A stretch of DNA of 64,000 nt from Methylobacillus methanolivorans (GCF_020531845.1 NZ_JAJAVF010000005.1:193667-257666), one strand, 5' to 3'. Shown: positions 19,382 through 31,736, numbered from the stretch's first letter. Notes: generated by a model from the sequence alone, not told the origin. Numbers and translations: made by a program.

Positions 19382-20805
19382 GGCTGCACAGCCTCCAGAG
19401 CCATCGGCTGTACAGAGGCCATTTCTTTGGTCTTTGCCGCCACCTGTCCAATAGAACCTGCCCCCATGACGATCACTACGTCACCATCCTGCGCCATGTC
19501 GAGAATGGCTTGCGGCAACTCCTGCGGCGTATCAACGAACAGGGGCTCAACCTTGCCCGCAACCCGGATCGCACGCACCAATGAACGACCATCAGCCGCC
19601 ACAATCGGTGCCTCGCCTGCGGAATACACTTCGGTCAACAGCACCACGTCCGCCCCGGACAGCACTTTGACGAAATCCTCGAAGCAATCACGAGTACGGG
19701 TGTAGCGATGCGGCTGAAAAGCCAGCACCAGCCTGCGCCCAGGGAAGGCATCGCGTGCCGCAGCAATCACCGCATTCATTTCGACCGGGTGATGTCCATA
19801 ATCGTCAATCAGGGTGAAGCGGCCGCGATCTTTAGCTGGCACTTCACCGTAGCGCTCGAAACGACGACCCACGCCTTTGAACTCGGCGAGGGCTTTGACA
19901 ATCGCGGCATCAGGCACATTAAGTTCGCTTGCTACGGCAATGGCCGCCAGCGCATTCAACACGTAATGCTTGCCCGGCAGGTTGAGCGTGACATCAAACG
20001 TGGTGGTCACGCCATTGATGCGGCTCACGGTGAAATGCATGCGGCCATTCTCCGCACGCACATTGCTGCCACGGATACGCGCTTCCTCCGAGAAGCCATA
20101 CGGCATCACCGGCTTGGAAACTTGCGGCAAGATGGCGCGGATATTCGGATCATCAATGCAAACCACGGCCATGCCATAGAACGGCAGGCGTTGCAGGAAT
20201 TCGACAAAGGCCCCCTTGAGGCGCTCGAAATCGTGACCATAAGTATCCATATGGTCGGCATCGATATTGGTAACCACGGAGATGATGGGGGTCAGGTGCA
20301 GGAAGGAAGCATCGGACTCATCGGCCTCGGCCACAATGAACTCACCTGTGCCCAATCGTGCATTGCTGCCAGAAGCTTCCAGCCGCCCGCCAATGACAAA
20401 AGTGGGGTCCATCCCGGCCTCTGCAAGGATGCTGGCAATTAGGCTGGTAGTCGTGGTCTTGCCATGCGTACCGGCAATCGCAATGCCCTGGCGGAAGCGC
20501 ATAAGCTCGGCCAGCATCAAGGCGCGCGGCACAATAGGGATACTGCGCTCGCGTGCTGCCACGACCTCAGGATTATCATCCTTGACCGCGCTGGAAATCA
20601 CCACCACATCCGCTTGCCCCAGGTTTTCTGCCGCATGCCCCAAATGCAAGGTGGCACCAAAGCCAGCCAGTCTGCGTGTTGTCGCATTATCTGCCAGATC
20701 AGAGCCGCTCACGCTGAACCCCAGGTTAAGCAGCACCTCGGCGATACCGCTCATCCCAGAGCCGCCGATACCAACAAAATGTACTTGTTTTACTTTATGT
20801 TTCAT
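19378..20805 (-). CDS. murC: UDP-N-acetylmuramate-L-alanine ligase
   Basis: A 475-residue Mur ligase that adds L-alanine to UDP-MurNAc with ATP. It has an N-terminal Rossmann-like domain ([18 protein letters not shown]), the P-loop GTHGKTTTT (112-120), the central-domain carboxylate region [12 protein letters not shown], and the C-terminal [12 protein letters not shown] and [11 protein letters not shown] motifs. Overlaps the murG stop by 4 nt and the murB start by 4 nt. Confidence 0.96.
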   Translation of the reverse strand: MKHKVKQVHFVGIGGSGMSGIAEVLLNLGFSVSGSDLADNATTRRLAGFGATLHLGHAAENLGQADVVVISSAVKDDNPEVVAARERSIPIVPRALMLAELMRFRQGIAIAGTHGKTTTTSLIASILAEAGMDPTFVIGGRLEASGSNARLGTGEFIVAEADESDASFLHLTPIISVVTNIDADHMDTYGHDFERLKGAFVEFLQRLPFYGMAVVCIDDPNIRAILPQVSKPVMPYGFSEEARIRGSNVRAENGRMHFTVSRINGVTTTFDVTLNLPGKHYVLNALAAIAVASELNVPDAAIVKALAEFKGVGRRFERYGEVPAKDRGRFTLIDDYGHHPVEMNAVIAAARDAFPGRRLVLAFQPHRYTRTRDCFEDFVKVLSGADVVLLTEVYSAGEAPIVAADGRSLVRAIRVAGKVEPLFVDTPQELPQAILDMAQDGDVVIVMGAGSIGQVAAKTKEMASVQPMALEAVQP

Positions 20806-21908
20806 GGGCGCGTCCCTCCCTGCACTGGCAGGGCAATACTTTCCAGTTCGTTGGCTATCGTCTCTGTTGCCTGTGGCCTTCCCAGCTCGCGCGCAGCTTG
20901 CGCAATGGTCAGCAAACGGCTGCGTGTTAACTCCTGCAACAAGCCAGCTAACCTTTGCGGCGTCATTTCCTGCTGCGGCAAATGAATCGCCGCATTGTGC
21001 TCAGCCATCCAGCGCGCGTTGTCGCGCTGATGTGAAGTTGTCGAAACCACCAGTGGCACCAGGATGCTGGCAACACCTGCGGTAGCCAACTCACTCACCG
21101 TGATAGCCCCGGCGCGGCATACCAGCACATCGGCTTGTGCATAGGCTCTGGCCATATCATCAATAAATGGCACCACATTGGCCTCTACCCCAGCTGCGGC
21201 ATAAGCTGCACGCAAGGCATCAATATGCTGCGCACCAGATTGATGCGTCACCAGCGGACGCTGTTCGGCGGGCAACAGGGCCAAGGCCTTCGGTAAAGTG
21301 GCATTGAGCACTTGCGCCCCCAGACTGCCTCCCACCACCAACACATGCAGCGGGCCACTCCGTTGGGCGAAGCGTTGCTCTGGCGTTGCAATATTCATGA
21401 TCTCGGCGCGTACCGGGTTACCTGTCACGCGTGCCTTGAATGCCATATCGCCCAATGAGATCGCGCCACCATCAAAACCAAACAACACACGGCGCGCATG
21501 CTTGACCAACGCACGATTCGACATCAATAAGGCTGCATCCGCGTTGACCAAAGCTAGTGGCACACCAGCCACACGCGCCGCCCAGCCTCCTGGCACAGTG
21601 ACGTAGCCACCCATGCCAAGCACAACCTGCGGCTTCAATGTACGCATCAAGCGCCATGCAGACACTGTTGAACTGACCAAGCGGAACATACCCAACAGGC
21701 TATGCTTCCAGCCCTTGCCACGCAGGCCCGAGAACTGAAGCTGCGTCATCGGCAAGCCACTAGGCGGCACCAGGCGGTTTTCCATGCCATGCGTCGTGCC
21801 TAGCCAATGTACCGTCCAGCCGCGTGCCTGCATGGCCTTGGCGATGGCTAGTCCTGGCATCACGTGTCCACCTGTGCCTGCTGCCATGATGAGTAGGGTT
21901 TTGCTCAT
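20802..21908 (-). CDS. murG: Undecaprenyl-PP-MurNAc-pentapeptide GlcNAc transferase
   Basis: A ~368-residue GT28 glycosyltransferase at the inner face of the membrane that converts lipid I to lipid II. It shows the G loop [13 protein letters not shown] (from residue 9), the second G loop [14 protein letters not shown], and the UDP-GlcNAc region [13 protein letters not shown]. The start is ATG 21908: it overlaps the ftsW stop (ATGA) and has AAGGA 9 nt upstream. The extra 12 residues of the open frame are not used. Confidence 0.95.
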   Translation of the reverse strand: MSKTLLIMAAGTGGHVMPGLAIAKAMQARGWTVHWLGTTHGMENRLVPPSGLPMTQLQFSGLRGKGWKHSLLGMFRLVSSTVSAWRLMRTLKPQVVLGMGGYVTVPGGWAARVAGVPLALVNADAALLMSNRALVKHARRVLFGFDGGAISLGDMAFKARVTGNPVRAEIMNIATPEQRFAQRSGPLHVLVVGGSLGAQVLNATLPKALALLPAEQRPLVTHQSGAQHIDALRAAYAAAGVEANVVPFIDDMARAYAQADVLVCRAGAITVSELATAGVASILVPLVVSTTSHQRDNARWMAEHNAAIHLPQQEMTPQRLAGLLQELTRSRLLTIAQAARELGRPQATETIANELESIALPVQGGTRP

Positions 21909-23083
21909 GCTGGCAATCCTTTTTGAAGACGCCTGTTTTCCCAATCAATACGCAGGAGAATTGCCAGGGCAATGCAATTCGCCAGAATGCCGCTACCGCC
22001 GAATGACAGCAGGGGCAAAGTCAGCCCCTTGGTAGGCAGCACGCCCATGTTCACGCCGATATTGATGATGCTTTGCACGCCTATCCACACGCCTATGCCT
22101 TGTGCAAGCAGGGCGGAGAAGTAGCGCTCATTAGCAACCGCTTCCTTGCCGATGCGGAAGGCACGGATCACCAACCAGGCAAACAGGCCAACCACCACCA
22201 TGACACCGATAAAGCCCAGCTCCTCGGCAATCACCGCCATCAAGAAGTCAGTATGTGCTTCAGGCAAATACAGTAGTTTTTCCACGCTGGCACCCAGGCC
22301 AACGCCTAGCCACTCACCACGGCCAAAGGCAATTAAGGCATGCGACAGCTGGTAGCCCTTGCCGAATGGGTCGGCCCAGGGATCCATAAAGCCAATCACG
22401 CGCTGTAAGCGATATGGCGAACTCCAAATCAGGCCCACCACGGCCACCGGCAGCAACGCCACCAGTCCGCCAAAAATACGGCCATTAATCCCGCCCAGCC
22501 AAAGAATCGCCATCGAGATAGAAACGATCACGCTGAATGCGCCGAAATCAGGCTCGCGCAGCAGCAGCCAGCCCACCACCACCATGACGGCGACCATGGG
22601 CAGGAAGCCACGCTTGATGCTATCCATCACCTCGGCCTTGCGGATGGTGTAATCGGCTACATAAATCGCGGCAAACAGCTTCATGAATTCAGAGGGCTGC
22701 AAATTGATCACGAAGAGCGACAACCAGCGCTGGCTGCCATTGACGTTGCGCCCCACGCCGGGAACCAATACCAGCACTAACAGGAACAAGCCCAGCATGA
22801 ATAGATAAGGGGCCATCTTCTGCCAGAAGCGCGTAGGCACCTGGAAGGCGACCAAGCCTGCCAGCAGGCTGATCACCAGGAATATGCTATGGCGCACAAG
22901 GAAATACGTGGGTTGATGCCCTGTCATCTTGTCAGCCTCGGCCAGCGCGATGGAGGCGGAATACACCATGACCAGGCCAATGCCCAGTAGGGACAAGACC
23001 ACCCAGACCAATGCCTGGTCATAAGTGGAAGAGGATGAAGGCAGACGATCACGGCCACTGAGCATATACATCATGTTCTTCAT
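21905..23083 (-). CDS. ftsW: Lipid II polymerase FtsW (SEDS family)
   Basis: A 392-residue SEDS glycosyltransferase with ~10 membrane segments, working with FtsI at the septum. It shows GLVMVYSAS near the first helix, [23 protein letters not shown], the catalytic-region [17 protein letters not shown], and the C-terminal [24 protein letters not shown] 6 nt before ATG 23083 gives the start, which overlaps the murD stop by 4 nt. Confidence 0.96.
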   Translation of the reverse strand: MKNMMYMLSGRDRLPSSSSTYDQALVWVVLSLLGIGLVMVYSASIALAEADKMTGHQPTYFLVRHSIFLVISLLAGLVAFQVPTRFWQKMAPYLFMLGLFLLVLVLVPGVGRNVNGSQRWLSLFVINLQPSEFMKLFAAIYVADYTIRKAEVMDSIKRGFLPMVAVMVVVGWLLLREPDFGAFSVIVSISMAILWLGGINGRIFGGLVALLPVAVVGLIWSSPYRLQRVIGFMDPWADPFGKGYQLSHALIAFGRGEWLGVGLGASVEKLLYLPEAHTDFLMAVIAEELGFIGVMVVVGLFAWLVIRAFRIGKEAVANERYFSALLAQGIGVWIGVQSIINIGVNMGVLPTKGLTLPLLSFGGSGILANCIALAILLRIDWENRRLQKGLPA

Positions 23084-24441
23084 GCCCGCACCTCACTCAC
23101 TTGCAGGTCATGCACCGCCTGCACGAAAACCTCGGCACGGTGCACGTAATTGCGGAACATATCCAGACTGGCGCAGGCGGGAGATAGCAGCACGGCATCG
23201 CCTGGCTCGGCGAGGTTAAAAGCTTGCACCACGGCACTTTCAAGGCTGGCTGCAGGCTCAAGTTGCACTCCTGTATCCTGCAAGGCAGCAGCGATCAAGC
23301 CAGCATCGCGCCCGATCAAGACGACAGCACGTGCATGCTGAGCCACGGGGGCTTGCAATGGGCTGAAATCCTGCCCCTTGCCATCACCACCAGCAATCAG
23401 GACAACTTTGTTTGACAGTCCATTGAGTGCTGCGCAAGTAGCTCCAACATTGGTGCCCTTGGAATCATCATAGAACGAGACACCATCCACATCGGCCACC
23501 CACTGCACGCGATGCGGCAGGCCTGTGAAATCACGCAAGGCTTGCAAAGCCACGGTTTCATCAATATTTAGCGCACTGCATAACGCCAATGCAGCTAATG
23601 CGTTGGCTGCATTGTGCAAGCCAGCAATCTTGAGTTGTGAAACCGGCATCAATTGACGCTGGCCTTGTCCCAACCAGACATCACCCGCTTCGTGCAGCAA
23701 ACCAAAGTCCTGATCACTAACAGGCACACCCAGGCCAAACGTCAGCTGATCTATGCCGTCAATCGCCATCTCGCGGCTCCAGACATCATCGGCATTGAGC
23801 ACTTGCAGGCTGGCATGGGCAAAAATACGTGCCTTGGCATTGGCATAGGCCTGCATGCCTTCGTAACGATCCATGTGGTCTTCACTGATATTGAGCACCG
23901 TGGCTGCATCAGCCTGGAGACTATAAGTCGTTTCCAATTGAAAACTGGATAGCTCCAGCACATAAACCTCAGCAGCTTCATCCATGGCATCAAGCACGGG
24001 CAGGCCGATATTGCCTGCCACCACGGTTTTGAGGCCAGCAGCCTTGCATATTTCACCCACCAGCGTGGTAACAGTGCTTTTGCCGTTAGCCCCGGTAATG
24101 GCAATCACCTTGGCATGAGTCGACTTTGCCTGGGCAAATAGCTCAACATCACCTACAACCGGGACACCACGCGCGATAGCGGCCTGGATTTCAGGCTCAG
24201 CAACAGGAATACCCGGGCTGACCACGATCAACTCTGCATGTTCAAATGCCGCTGCAGTCAATGCACCCAAATGAATATTGAGCTCCGGAAACTCTTGCCT
24301 GATGCCCTCCAGGCCAGGCGGCGTTGTACGCGTGTCTGCAACGGACAGGCGCGCACCCTGGCGCGCAAGCCAGCGCAATGCCGACAGGCCGGTATTACCC
24401 AGCCCTAGCACCAGCACTTGTTTGTCCTTGAGTTGCAGCAT
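23080..24441 (-). CDS. murD: UDP-MurNAc-L-alanine-D-glutamate ligase
   Basis: A 453-residue Mur ligase adding D-glutamate. It shows [30 protein letters not shown] at the N-terminus, the P-loop [11 protein letters not shown] (~113-123), the central [13 protein letters not shown] and the C-terminal [13 protein letters not shown] and [15 protein letters not shown]. It follows mraY after 18 bp. Confidence 0.96.
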   Translation of the reverse strand: MLQLKDKQVLVLGLGNTGLSALRWLARQGARLSVADTRTTPPGLEGIRQEFPELNIHLGALTAAAFEHAELIVVSPGIPVAEPEIQAAIARGVPVVGDVELFAQAKSTHAKVIAITGANGKSTVTTLVGEICKAAGLKTVVAGNIGLPVLDAMDEAAEVYVLELSSFQLETTYSLQADAATVLNISEDHMDRYEGMQAYANAKARIFAHASLQVLNADDVWSREMAIDGIDQLTFGLGVPVSDQDFGLLHEAGDVWLGQGQRQLMPVSQLKIAGLHNAANALAALALCSALNIDETVALQALRDFTGLPHRVQWVADVDGVSFYDDSKGTNVGATCAALNGLSNKVVLIAGGDGKGQDFSPLQAPVAQHARAVVLIGRDAGLIAAALQDTGVQLEPAASLESAVVQAFNLAEPGDAVLLSPACASLDMFRNYVHRAEVFVQAVHDLQVSEVRA

Positions 24442-24459
24442 ATTGTCTTGACCGGCTTC

Positions 24460-25545
24460 TTATCTCAGCTTCAATGTAGAAAGACCAACCAGCACCAGCA
24501 TCATGGTGATGATCCAAAACCTGACAACGACTTGCGTCTCTTTCCAGCCCTTAAGCTCATAGTGGTGGTGCAAAGGCGCCATGCGAAAAATCCGCTTGCC
24601 AGTGAGCTTGAATGAACCGACTTGCAACATCACTGAAATAGTTTCCATCACGAACACGCCCCCCATGATGAACAGCACGATTTCCTGACGCACGATCACG
24701 GCAACGGTGCCCAGTGCTGCCCCCAGTGCCAGCGCGCCAACATCCCCCATGAACACTTCTGCCGGGTAAGCGTTGAACCAGAGAAAGCCCAACCCAGCGC
24801 CACCGATGGCGGCACAGAACACGGCCAACTCCCCTGCGCCCGGGACATACGGCACACCAAGATACTTGGAGAAATACAGGTGGCCCGCCACATAGGCGAA
24901 AACGGCCAATGCACTCGCCACCATTACAGTTGGCATGATGGCGAGGCCATCCAGGCCATCAGTGAGGTTGACGGCATTGCTGGTGCCGACGATAACGAAA
25001 TAAGTCAGGACGATGAAGCTCACCACGCCCAATGGCAGCACCAAATGCTTGAAGAATGGCACGATCAATTCGGTTTCAGCAGGCACCGTCGCGGTGTAAA
25101 ACAAATAAACCGCGACACCCGCACCGATCAATGATTGCCAGAAGTATTTAGCCTTGGCGGACAAGCCCTTGGGGTTGCGGTAAACCACCTTGCGCCAATC
25201 ATCCACCAGGCCAATCACACCGAACCCTAGGGTCGTGATCAGCACAACCCAGACAAAGCGATTGGTCAGGTCTGCCCAAAGCAAGGTCGAGACTGCAATC
25301 GCAATCAAGATCAATGCACCGCCCATGGTAGGTGTACCTGCCTTCACCAAGTGGGTTTGCGGGCCATCATCACGTACGGATTGGCCCACCTTGTATTCGG
25401 TCAACTTGCGAATCAGGGCAGGCCCGACTAGGAAAGAGATAGCCAATGCCGTCAATGTCGCAAGCACAGCACGCAAGGTGATGTAATTGAACACATTGAA
25501 GCCGCGAATATCCTGGGCCAGCCAGCGAGCGAGTTCAAGCAACAT
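24460..25545 (-). CDS. mraY: Phospho-MurNAc-pentapeptide transferase MraY
   Basis: A 361-residue integral membrane enzyme with ~10 helices that moves phospho-MurNAc-pentapeptide onto undecaprenyl phosphate, giving lipid I. It shows [12 protein letters not shown], the Asp-rich [14 protein letters not shown] and the catalytic [15 protein letters not shown], with C-terminal [15 protein letters not shown]. Its start overlaps murF by 11 bp. Confidence 0.97.
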   Translation of the reverse strand: MLLELARWLAQDIRGFNVFNYITLRAVLATLTALAISFLVGPALIRKLTEYKVGQSVRDDGPQTHLVKAGTPTMGGALILIAIAVSTLLWADLTNRFVWVVLITTLGFGVIGLVDDWRKVVYRNPKGLSAKAKYFWQSLIGAGVAVYLFYTATVPAETELIVPFFKHLVLPLGVVSFIVLTYFVIVGTSNAVNLTDGLDGLAIMPTVMVASALAVFAYVAGHLYFSKYLGVPYVPGAGELAVFCAAIGGAGLGFLWFNAYPAEVFMGDVGALALGAALGTVAVIVRQEIVLFIMGGVFVMETISVMLQVGSFKLTGKRIFRMAPLHHHYELKGWKETQVVVRFWIITMMLVLVGLSTLKLR

Positions 25546-26899
25546 GATGGTTCTCCTTTTGTTCTTGCAGCAGGTCGACGACCCGCTCCATGCGCATAAA
25601 ACGCGAGCCCTTGACCAGGACCGTGGTATCAGGTGCCAGTTCAGGCAGTAATGCTGTCGTCAGCGATTCAACCGTGTCATAGTGGCTAGCCCCGCTGCCA
25701 TAAGCCTGGACTGCCTGCCCAGCCAATGCGCCCAATGCATACAAGCCATCCAGTCCGGCTGCCTTGGCATAAACTCCAAGCTCGGCATGTAATGCCTGCT
25801 CGTTCTCGCCAAGCTCACCCATATCGCCCATCACCAACAAGCGCTTGCCAGGCTGGCGGGCCAACACATCAACGGCGGCGCGCATAGAGGCAGGGTTAGC
25901 GTTGTAAGTGTCATCAATGATCAAGGCACCTTGCTGGCCGGGCTTACGCTGCAACCGCCCCTTGACGCCACCAAAGCCGCTTAGCCCCGTTGCGATTGCA
26001 TCCAGCGATGCCCCGACGGATAACGCTGCGGCAGTGGCGGCCAATGCATTCCTAATATTGTGCAAACCTGGTACAGGCAAACGGAATGATTGCTCACCAG
26101 TTGGTGTAGATAAATGCACCTCGCTACCATCGGCCTCCAGCCTATATTCTGCCGTGACATCTGCGCCTGCATTGAGACCAAATGTGAGTACCTTGTGCCC
26201 AGCAGCCAATGTTTGCCAGAAACCTGCAAAGGCATCATCCATATTGATGACTGCCGTACCATCGACTACCAAGCCCTCGAAAATTTCACCTTTGGCTTTT
26301 GCCACACCTTCGACTGACCCCAGGCCACCAAGGTGCGCAGAGGTTGCGTTATTGATCAGAGCCACATCGGGGCAGCCAATCTGCGTGAGGTAACTAATCT
26401 CGCCAGCATGGTTCATGCCCATCTCCACCACGGCGTAACGGTGCGTTCCGCGCAAGCGCAGCAGGGTCAGTGGCAAGCCGAGATCATTATTGAGATTGCC
26501 TTGGGTTGCGAGCACGGCATCTTCCGAACCTGCCGCAACACGCAAGATAGCCGCCAGCATTTCCTTGACGCTGGTCTTGCCGTTGCTGCCGGTAATCGCC
26601 ACCACAGGAATGCTGAATTTTTGTCGCCAATAAGCGGCCAGGCGACCAAGCGCCAAGCGTGTGTCATTCACCAAGACTGCAGGCAACGCATCAACCTCAT
26701 GCGACAACAATACGGCTACCGCCCCCTGCTTCAATACATCGCGGGCATAATCATGGCCGTCAAAATGCTCTCCCTTGAGCGCAACAAACAATTGCCCGGC
26801 TTCCAGCTTACGGCTGTCGGTACCGACAGACTGAATCAGTACATCCTCTCCTAATAGGGTGCCGCCCGTCGCCTTAGCAATTTCAGACAAATACATCAT
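25535..26899 (-). CDS. murF: UDP-MurNAc-tripeptide-D-Ala-D-Ala ligase
   Basis: A 454-residue Mur ligase that adds D-Ala-D-Ala to finish the pentapeptide. It shows [14 protein letters not shown] (P-loop near residue 108), [12 protein letters not shown] and the C-terminal [16 protein letters not shown]. The start ATG 26899 overlaps the murE stop by 4 nt; a second ATG directly after it is an equally possible start by frame. Confidence 0.95.
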   Translation of the reverse strand: MMYLSEIAKATGGTLLGEDVLIQSVGTDSRKLEAGQLFVALKGEHFDGHDYARDVLKQGAVAVLLSHEVDALPAVLVNDTRLALGRLAAYWRQKFSIPVVAITGSNGKTSVKEMLAAILRVAAGSEDAVLATQGNLNNDLGLPLTLLRLRGTHRYAVVEMGMNHAGEISYLTQIGCPDVALINNATSAHLGGLGSVEGVAKAKGEIFEGLVVDGTAVINMDDAFAGFWQTLAAGHKVLTFGLNAGADVTAEYRLEADGSEVHLSTPTGEQSFRLPVPGLHNIRNALAATAAALSVGASLDAIATGLSGFGGVKGRLQRKPGQQGALIIDDTYNANPASMRAAVDVLARQPGKRLLVMGDMGELGENEQALHAELGVYAKAAGLDGLYALGALAGQAVQAYGSGASHYDTVESLTTALLPELAPDTTVLVKGSRFMRMERVVDLLQEQKENHHVA

Positions 26900-28320
26900 G
26901 CCGCGACTCCCAGTGCACTAGCCGCCACGGCAGCATCGTTGAATGGATAGCGCACACCAGCGATTTCCTGGTAATCCTCATGGCCCTTGCCCGCAATCAG
27001 TACAACATCTCCTGCCTGGGCAGACTTGATTGCCTGGGCAATAGCGCGTTCGCGATCTGGCTCCACTTGCGCCAACCCATGTAAGCCTTTCACCACCTCA
27101 TTGATGATCGCTGCTGGCTCTTCACTGCGCGGATTATCCGAAGTCACCACCACCTTATCTGCCAACCTTGATGCAACCTCCGCCATGAGTGGGCGCTTAC
27201 CTTTATCTCTATCACCACCACAACCAAATACACAGACCAGCTCAGCCTTGGCTTGCTCGCGCAAGGCTAACAGTGCTTTTTCCAAGGCATCGGGCGTATG
27301 GGCATAATCCACCACCACCAGCGGTTGATCACCACCACCCAACTGCTGCATGCGGCCTGGTGCAGGACGAATATCAGCCAGCACACGCACGGCATCTTGT
27401 AACTCAACGCCTGAAGCCAGCAATGTCGCAAGCACCGCGAGCAGATTACTGGCATTGAAACGGCCCACCAGCTTGGCATGCACCGTTGCGGCACCTTGCG
27501 GGGTCTGCACTTGCATATGCAAACCATCTGCGTCGAAATAAAGATCATGTCCGCGTACATCGCCACCGCTCAAGCCATAGCTCAAGACTGGCTGACCGCG
27601 GGATTTAAGCTCGCTTAGCAGCTCCCGGCCAAACGCGTCATCCTGGTTGAGGATAGCCATTTGTAAACCGTCGACATTAAATAATTTGCGCTTAGCATCA
27701 GCGTAGCTGGCCATGTCGCCGTGATAATCTAGGTGGTCACGCGTAAGGTTGGTCAACACCGCTACCTTGAAGGCCACACCACTCACGCGGCCTTGATCCA
27801 GGCCGTGCGAAGACACTTCCATCGCTGCAACTTCAGCACCGGCTTGCAAGTAGTCTGCAAGCATGGCTTGCAAGTGGATAGGATCAGGTGTGGTATTAAC
27901 AGCAACAGATAAAGCACCTGGGAAGCCATTACCCAACGTGCCAATCACAACTGCCTTGCGCTGCAAGGCATTGAATACCTGTGCGAGCCAGTGGCTGCAA
28001 GAGGTTTTGCCATTTGTGCCAGTCACACCTATCATCCAGAGCGTACGCGATGGATGACCGTAAAACTCCCCGGCAACTTGGCTTGCTTGCTGCCGCAGGC
28101 CAGAAATAGGCTGGTTGAGTACACTCCATGCAGGGTTCCAGTCAAAACCCTCCAGCTCCCAAAGTACGCCCGTAGCGCCTTGCGCAATGGCCTGCTCAAT
28201 AAAGCAACGTCCATCGGCCTGTTCACCTGGATAAGCAAGAAACAGGTTGCCAGCCTTCACTTGGCGGCTATCAGAGGTAATACCAGTGAAATGGTTTACA
28301 TCAAGGCTAGGCAGGCTCAT
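26896..28320 (-). CDS. murE: UDP-MurNAc-L-Ala-D-Glu-mDAP ligase
   Basis: A 474-residue Mur ligase adding the third residue of the stem peptide. It shows the P-loop VTGTNGKTSCSHWLAQ (near residue 100), EVSSHGLDQGRV and VVDYAHTPDALEKAL. The DNPR motif within VVTSDNPRSEEPAAI is the signature for meso-diaminopimelate specificity, so the wall is the usual Gram-negative type. Overlaps the ftsI stop by 4 nt. Confidence 0.96.
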   Translation of the reverse strand: MSLPSLDVNHFTGITSDSRQVKAGNLFLAYPGEQADGRCFIEQAIAQGATGVLWELEGFDWNPAWSVLNQPISGLRQQASQVAGEFYGHPSRTLWMIGVTGTNGKTSCSHWLAQVFNALQRKAVVIGTLGNGFPGALSVAVNTTPDPIHLQAMLADYLQAGAEVAAMEVSSHGLDQGRVSGVAFKVAVLTNLTRDHLDYHGDMASYADAKRKLFNVDGLQMAILNQDDAFGRELLSELKSRGQPVLSYGLSGGDVRGHDLYFDADGLHMQVQTPQGAATVHAKLVGRFNASNLLAVLATLLASGVELQDAVRVLADIRPAPGRMQQLGGGDQPLVVVDYAHTPDALEKALLALREQAKAELVCVFGCGGDRDKGKRPLMAEVASRLADKVVVTSDNPRSEEPAAIINEVVKGLHGLAQVEPDRERAIAQAIKSAQAGDVVLIAGKGHEDYQEIAGVRYPFNDAAVAASALGVAA

Positions 28321-30071
28321 ACCACCTCCTTGATTTCAGGCAGATCATCTACCGGAATGACGACGTTATTGTTCGGTGCATCCTGCGGCACAGCCAGCAT
28401 ACGCAAAGCACCGGCCATTACCTTGCTGAATACCGGTGCAGCCACTGTACCACCGTAATACTTGCCGCCGCTTGGATCATCAATCATCACGGCAATGATC
28501 AGGCGCGGATTGGATGCGGGTGCAAACCCGACAAATGAAGACACATAATGATTAGCCTGGTAGCCACCTACGCCTGGCTTATGCGCTGTACCAGTCTTAC
28601 CACCCACGCGATAGCCCAGCACCTGGGCCCGTGGCGCGGTGCCGCCAGGCATAATCACGGTTTCCATCATATCTTTTAAATGCCGTGCGCTTTCTGGCTT
28701 GTAGACTTGATGTCCTACTGGTGGCTCCTTGAGTTTGAGCAAAGATACCGGCAACACAGCGCCATCATTGGTGAATACCGTATAGGCACGCGCCAGTTGC
28801 AATAAAGTCAGGCTGATGCCATGCCCGTAGGACATGGTGGCCTGCTCAATCGGACGCCAGGTTTTGTAGTTGCGCAACTTCCCAGAAGCCTCCCCAGGGA
28901 AGCCAATACGCGTGGGAGAGCCAAAACCCACCTGGTTGTAAATGCTCCACATATAGTGTGGCTCCATGCTTAGCGCCATTTTGGCGGAGCCAATATTGGA
29001 GGATTTCTGTATGACCTGCGCCACCGTGAGCAAGCCTTGCGGGTGTGCATCACGAATGGTGGCAGTGCCAATCCGCATCGCGCCAGGCGAAGTCTCGATC
29101 AACGTACTGGGCTTGTAGCGCCCACTGTCCAAGGCAGCAGCAGCCGTGAAAGGCTTCAGCGTGGAGCCCGGCTCAAAGGTGTCGACAATGGCACGGTTAC
29201 GTGATCGTCCGCCCGTCAGGTTCACAGGATTATTCGGGTTATAACTTGGGACATTAGCCATGGCCAACACTTCGCCAGTCTTGGCATCCAACACCACTGC
29301 AGAACCGGCTTTGGCCTTGTGTTCCTCCACCGCAGCCGCCAATTCCCGATAGGCCAGGTATTGGATCTTGCGATCAATAGACAACGTTAAATCATGACCA
29401 TCCTGCGGCACCTTGACTGCCTCCAGGTCTTCGACGATACGACCTTGTCTATCCTTGATCACGCGGCGGCTACCCGCTTTGCCTGATAACCATTTTTGGG
29501 AATGCAGTTCAAAGCCTTCCTGGCCGTTATCATCAATGCCGGTAAATCCCACCAGGTGAGCAGTCACTTCACCAGCAGGGTAGTAACGCCGGTATTCACG
29601 CTGCATGAATACGCCAGGAATACCGATCCCCATCACTTGTGCGGCAAGCTCTGGAGGCAAACGTCGCTTGAGGTACACAAACTCGCGCTGCGTGTTATCA
29701 AACTTGGCTTTAACCACTTCCCGCTTGAGCTTGAGTATGGTCGCTAGCTTTGTCAGCTGCTCAGGTGTTGCCTTCACATCGGGCGGACTGGCCCAGATAG
29801 ATTCAACCGGCGTGCTGATCGCCAGCGGCTCGCCATAGCGATCCGTAATCTTGCCACGATGCGCAGGCAAGCTCAGTAAGCGGCTGTAACGCGCATCGCC
29901 TTTTTGCTGCAAGAATGATTTATGCACACTTTGCAAATACACACTGCGCCCCAGCAGAACGGCAAAACCACCCAGCACCATCGCCAACAACAAACGGCGA
30001 CGCCAAACTGGCAGCCTGACTACCACGCGTGGTTTAGAACCAACGCCACGGGTGCGCATCGCGTGCATCAT
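28317..30071 (-). CDS. ftsI: Septal peptidoglycan transpeptidase FtsI (PBP3)
   Basis: A 584-residue bitopic class B penicillin-binding protein. It has a cytoplasmic Arg-rich N-terminus, one helix (~27-47), a pedestal domain with RGKITDRYGEPLAIST, and the transpeptidase domain. The active-site serine lies in GSTLKPF (SxxK, near residue 300), followed by SSN in QKSSNIGSAKMA and KTG in GGKTGTAHKPG. It pairs with FtsW. The start overlaps the ftsL stop by 4 nt. Confidence 0.96.
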   Translation of the reverse strand: MMHAMRTRGVGSKPRVVVRLPVWRRRLLLAMVLGGFAVLLGRSVYLQSVHKSFLQQKGDARYSRLLSLPAHRGKITDRYGEPLAISTPVESIWASPPDVKATPEQLTKLATILKLKREVVKAKFDNTQREFVYLKRRLPPELAAQVMGIGIPGVFMQREYRRYYPAGEVTAHLVGFTGIDDNGQEGFELHSQKWLSGKAGSRRVIKDRQGRIVEDLEAVKVPQDGHDLTLSIDRKIQYLAYRELAAAVEEHKAKAGSAVVLDAKTGEVLAMANVPSYNPNNPVNLTGGRSRNRAIVDTFEPGSTLKPFTAAAALDSGRYKPSTLIETSPGAMRIGTATIRDAHPQGLLTVAQVIQKSSNIGSAKMALSMEPHYMWSIYNQVGFGSPTRIGFPGEASGKLRNYKTWRPIEQATMSYGHGISLTLLQLARAYTVFTNDGAVLPVSLLKLKEPPVGHQVYKPESARHLKDMMETVIMPGGTAPRAQVLGYRVGGKTGTAHKPGVGGYQANHYVSSFVGFAPASNPRLIIAVMIDDPSGGKYYGGTVAAPVFSKVMAGALRMLAVPQDAPNNNVVIPVDDLPEIKEVV

Positions 30072-30331
30072 GGTGCCACCACCTGTATACGAGCAGGATC
30101 AGGCACCTGCATATTCAGGCGCTTCTCAGCAATTCGCTCAATACGGGAATGCATGGCCCAGGTGCTTTGCTCCAACTGCAATTGCCCCCACTCAATCTCG
30201 TACTGCTTCGCCATTTCCTCTTGTTGCTGCAACTCGATATACAGCTTGCGCGCCTTGTGTTGTGACGTAATCACGCCTAGCGCCGCCACAATGACCACCA
30301 AGAAAAGGATCAGGTTGAGCTTCACCATCAT
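30068..30331 (-). CDS. ftsL: Cell division protein FtsL
   Basis: An 87-residue bitopic divisome protein with a membrane helix at ~2-22 and a periplasmic coiled coil ([31 protein letters not shown]) ending in [12 protein letters not shown], typical of betaproteobacterial FtsL. It partners with FtsB and FtsQ. Sequence conservation in this family is low; position between rsmH and ftsI supports the call. Overlaps both neighbours by 4 nt. Confidence 0.92.
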   Translation of the reverse strand: MMVKLNLILFLVVIVAALGVITSQHKARKLYIELQQQEEMAKQYEIEWGQLQLEQSTWAMHSRIERIAEKRLNMQVPDPARIQVVAP

Positions 30332-31293
30332 TGCACCGCTGTTCTTTCCGCGACGCGCAGCACCGCGCTACGCGAGCGAGGGTTACGCTTCACCTCAGCT
30401 TCACTTGGGCGAATGGCACGACCAACCGCCACCAAGCGTGGCTGTGGCAAGTCCTTGGCACGTACCGGGAAATTGGCAGGCAAGTCGTCCCTGTCTTGCT
30501 CGGCACGCACAAAGCGCTTAACGATGCGATCCTCCAGTGAATGAAAACTGATCACAGCCAAGCGCCCTTGCGGAGCAAGCACAGATAAACACTGAGGAAG
30601 CGTCAGCGACAATTCCTCAAGCTCCTGATTGATGAAAATCCGTAGAGCTTGAAAGGTGCGCGTCGCCGGGTCTTGGCCAGGCTCGATTTTGGGGACCGCC
30701 CCTGCCACGATCTTGGCAAGTTGTCCGGTAGTGGAGATGACCATCCCTCCTGTGCGCTGCGCAACAATCGCCCTTGCAACCTGTTTAGCAAACCGTTCTT
30801 CACCATATTCCTTGATTACCCCCGTCAATTCCTGTTCAGTCGCCGTCGCAATAAACTCGGCGGCAGTCTGCCCACGACTTTGATCCATACGCATATCAAG
30901 CGGGCCATCAAACCTGAAGCTGAAGCCGCGCTCGCCCTCGTCGATCTGCGGAGAAGAAATCCCCAGATCAAGCAACACACCATCTACTCGTTGAATATTA
31001 AGATCTGCCAGAACTTGTGCCATGGCAGCAAAATGACTATGGACGATCGTGAATCGCGCATCCTGGATATTCCGCGCCGCCTCAATGGCAGCCAAATCAC
31101 GATCCAACGCGATCAAATGCCCTTGCGACCCCAGTTGCTCCAGTATTTGGCGACTATGTCCGCCGCGACCAAACGTACCGTCGACATAAATGCCATCGGG
31201 CTTGATCGCCAGCGCCTCCACTGCCTCGTCCAACAAAACCGTTACATGCTGAGAAACCTGGGGAGCGGGTACATGGCGAATGCCTGCACTCAC
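30328..31293 (-). CDS. rsmH: 16S rRNA m4C1402 methyltransferase
   Basis: A ~321-residue methyltransferase modifying N4 of C1402 in 16S rRNA. It shows [14 protein letters not shown], the SAM motif [25 protein letters not shown] and the C-terminal [15 protein letters not shown]. The frame is open up to 31383, but a GTG at 31293 overlapping the mraZ stop (GTGA) gives the family length, so I use that start. The same 4-nt overlaps recur down the cluster. Confidence 0.95.
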   Translation of the reverse strand: MSAGIRHVPAPQVSQHVTVLLDEAVEALAIKPDGIYVDGTFGRGGHSRQILEQLGSQGHLIALDRDLAAIEAARNIQDARFTIVHSHFAAMAQVLADLNIQRVDGVLLDLGISSPQIDEGERGFSFRFDGPLDMRMDQSRGQTAAEFIATATEQELTGVIKEYGEERFAKQVARAIVAQRTGGMVISTTGQLAKIVAGAVPKIEPGQDPATRTFQALRIFINQELEELSLTLPQCLSVLAPQGRLAVISFHSLEDRIVKRFVRAEQDRDDLPANFPVRAKDLPQPRLVAVGRAIRPSEAEVKRNPRSRSAVLRVAERTAVQ

Positions 31294-31736
31294 AGCGAGA
31301 AGCCCTCCAACTCGGCCGGCAACTCCATATTCTCGGCTGCCATCACTTGCTGCAACTGAGCGCGCCAAGCCTCCATCCCCCACAACTCGAAATGGCTACC
31401 CTGCCCCACCAGCATCACCTGCTTCTCCAGCCCGGCAAATTCCCGCAGCACCGGTGAAACCAGTAAACGACCAGCGCTATCCAGCTCGACATCCTCGGCA
31501 AAACCAACCAGCAACCGCTGCAAAGCACTGGATTGACGATCAAAACTGGAAAGTGCCATCACCTTGGACTGAATAGGCTCCCAAGAAGGCTGGGGATATA
31601 AAAGCAAGCAACGATGAGGATGCGCAGTCAGGACTAGACTGCCCTCACTTTGAGCGTGCAGGGCGTCACGGTGCTTGGCTGGCACAGCCAGCCTGCCTTT
31701 GGCATCCATATTCAAAGATGTCGCACCGCGAAACAT
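31290..31736 (-). CDS. mraZ: Transcriptional regulator MraZ
   Basis: A 148-residue protein with two AbrB-like swapped-hairpin domains. The two DxxGR motifs are [14 protein letters not shown] (N-terminal) and [15 protein letters not shown] (C-terminal). MraZ is the first gene of the dcw cluster and in E. coli represses the cluster by binding GTGG-type direct repeats. Repeats of that kind lie on the promoter here (31859-31898). ATG 31736 is preceded by an AAGGGG ribosome site. Confidence 0.95.
   Translation of the reverse strand: MFRGATSLNMDAKGRLAVPAKHRDALHAQSEGSLVLTAHPHRCLLLYPQPSWEPIQSKVMALSSFDRQSSALQRLLVGFAEDVELDSAGRLLVSPVLREFAGLEKQVMLVGQGSHFELWGMEAWRAQLQQVMAAENMELPAELEGFSL

Noticed and set aside
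18455..19705. A 416-codon plus-strand frame opposite murB and murC
   Set aside because: Covers two well-supported, overlapping minus-strand Mur genes; composition is that of a shadow frame (Cys/His/Arg-rich, no domains).
20267..21085. A 272-codon plus-strand frame opposite murC and murG
   Set aside because: Shadow of conserved genes with no recognisable motif.
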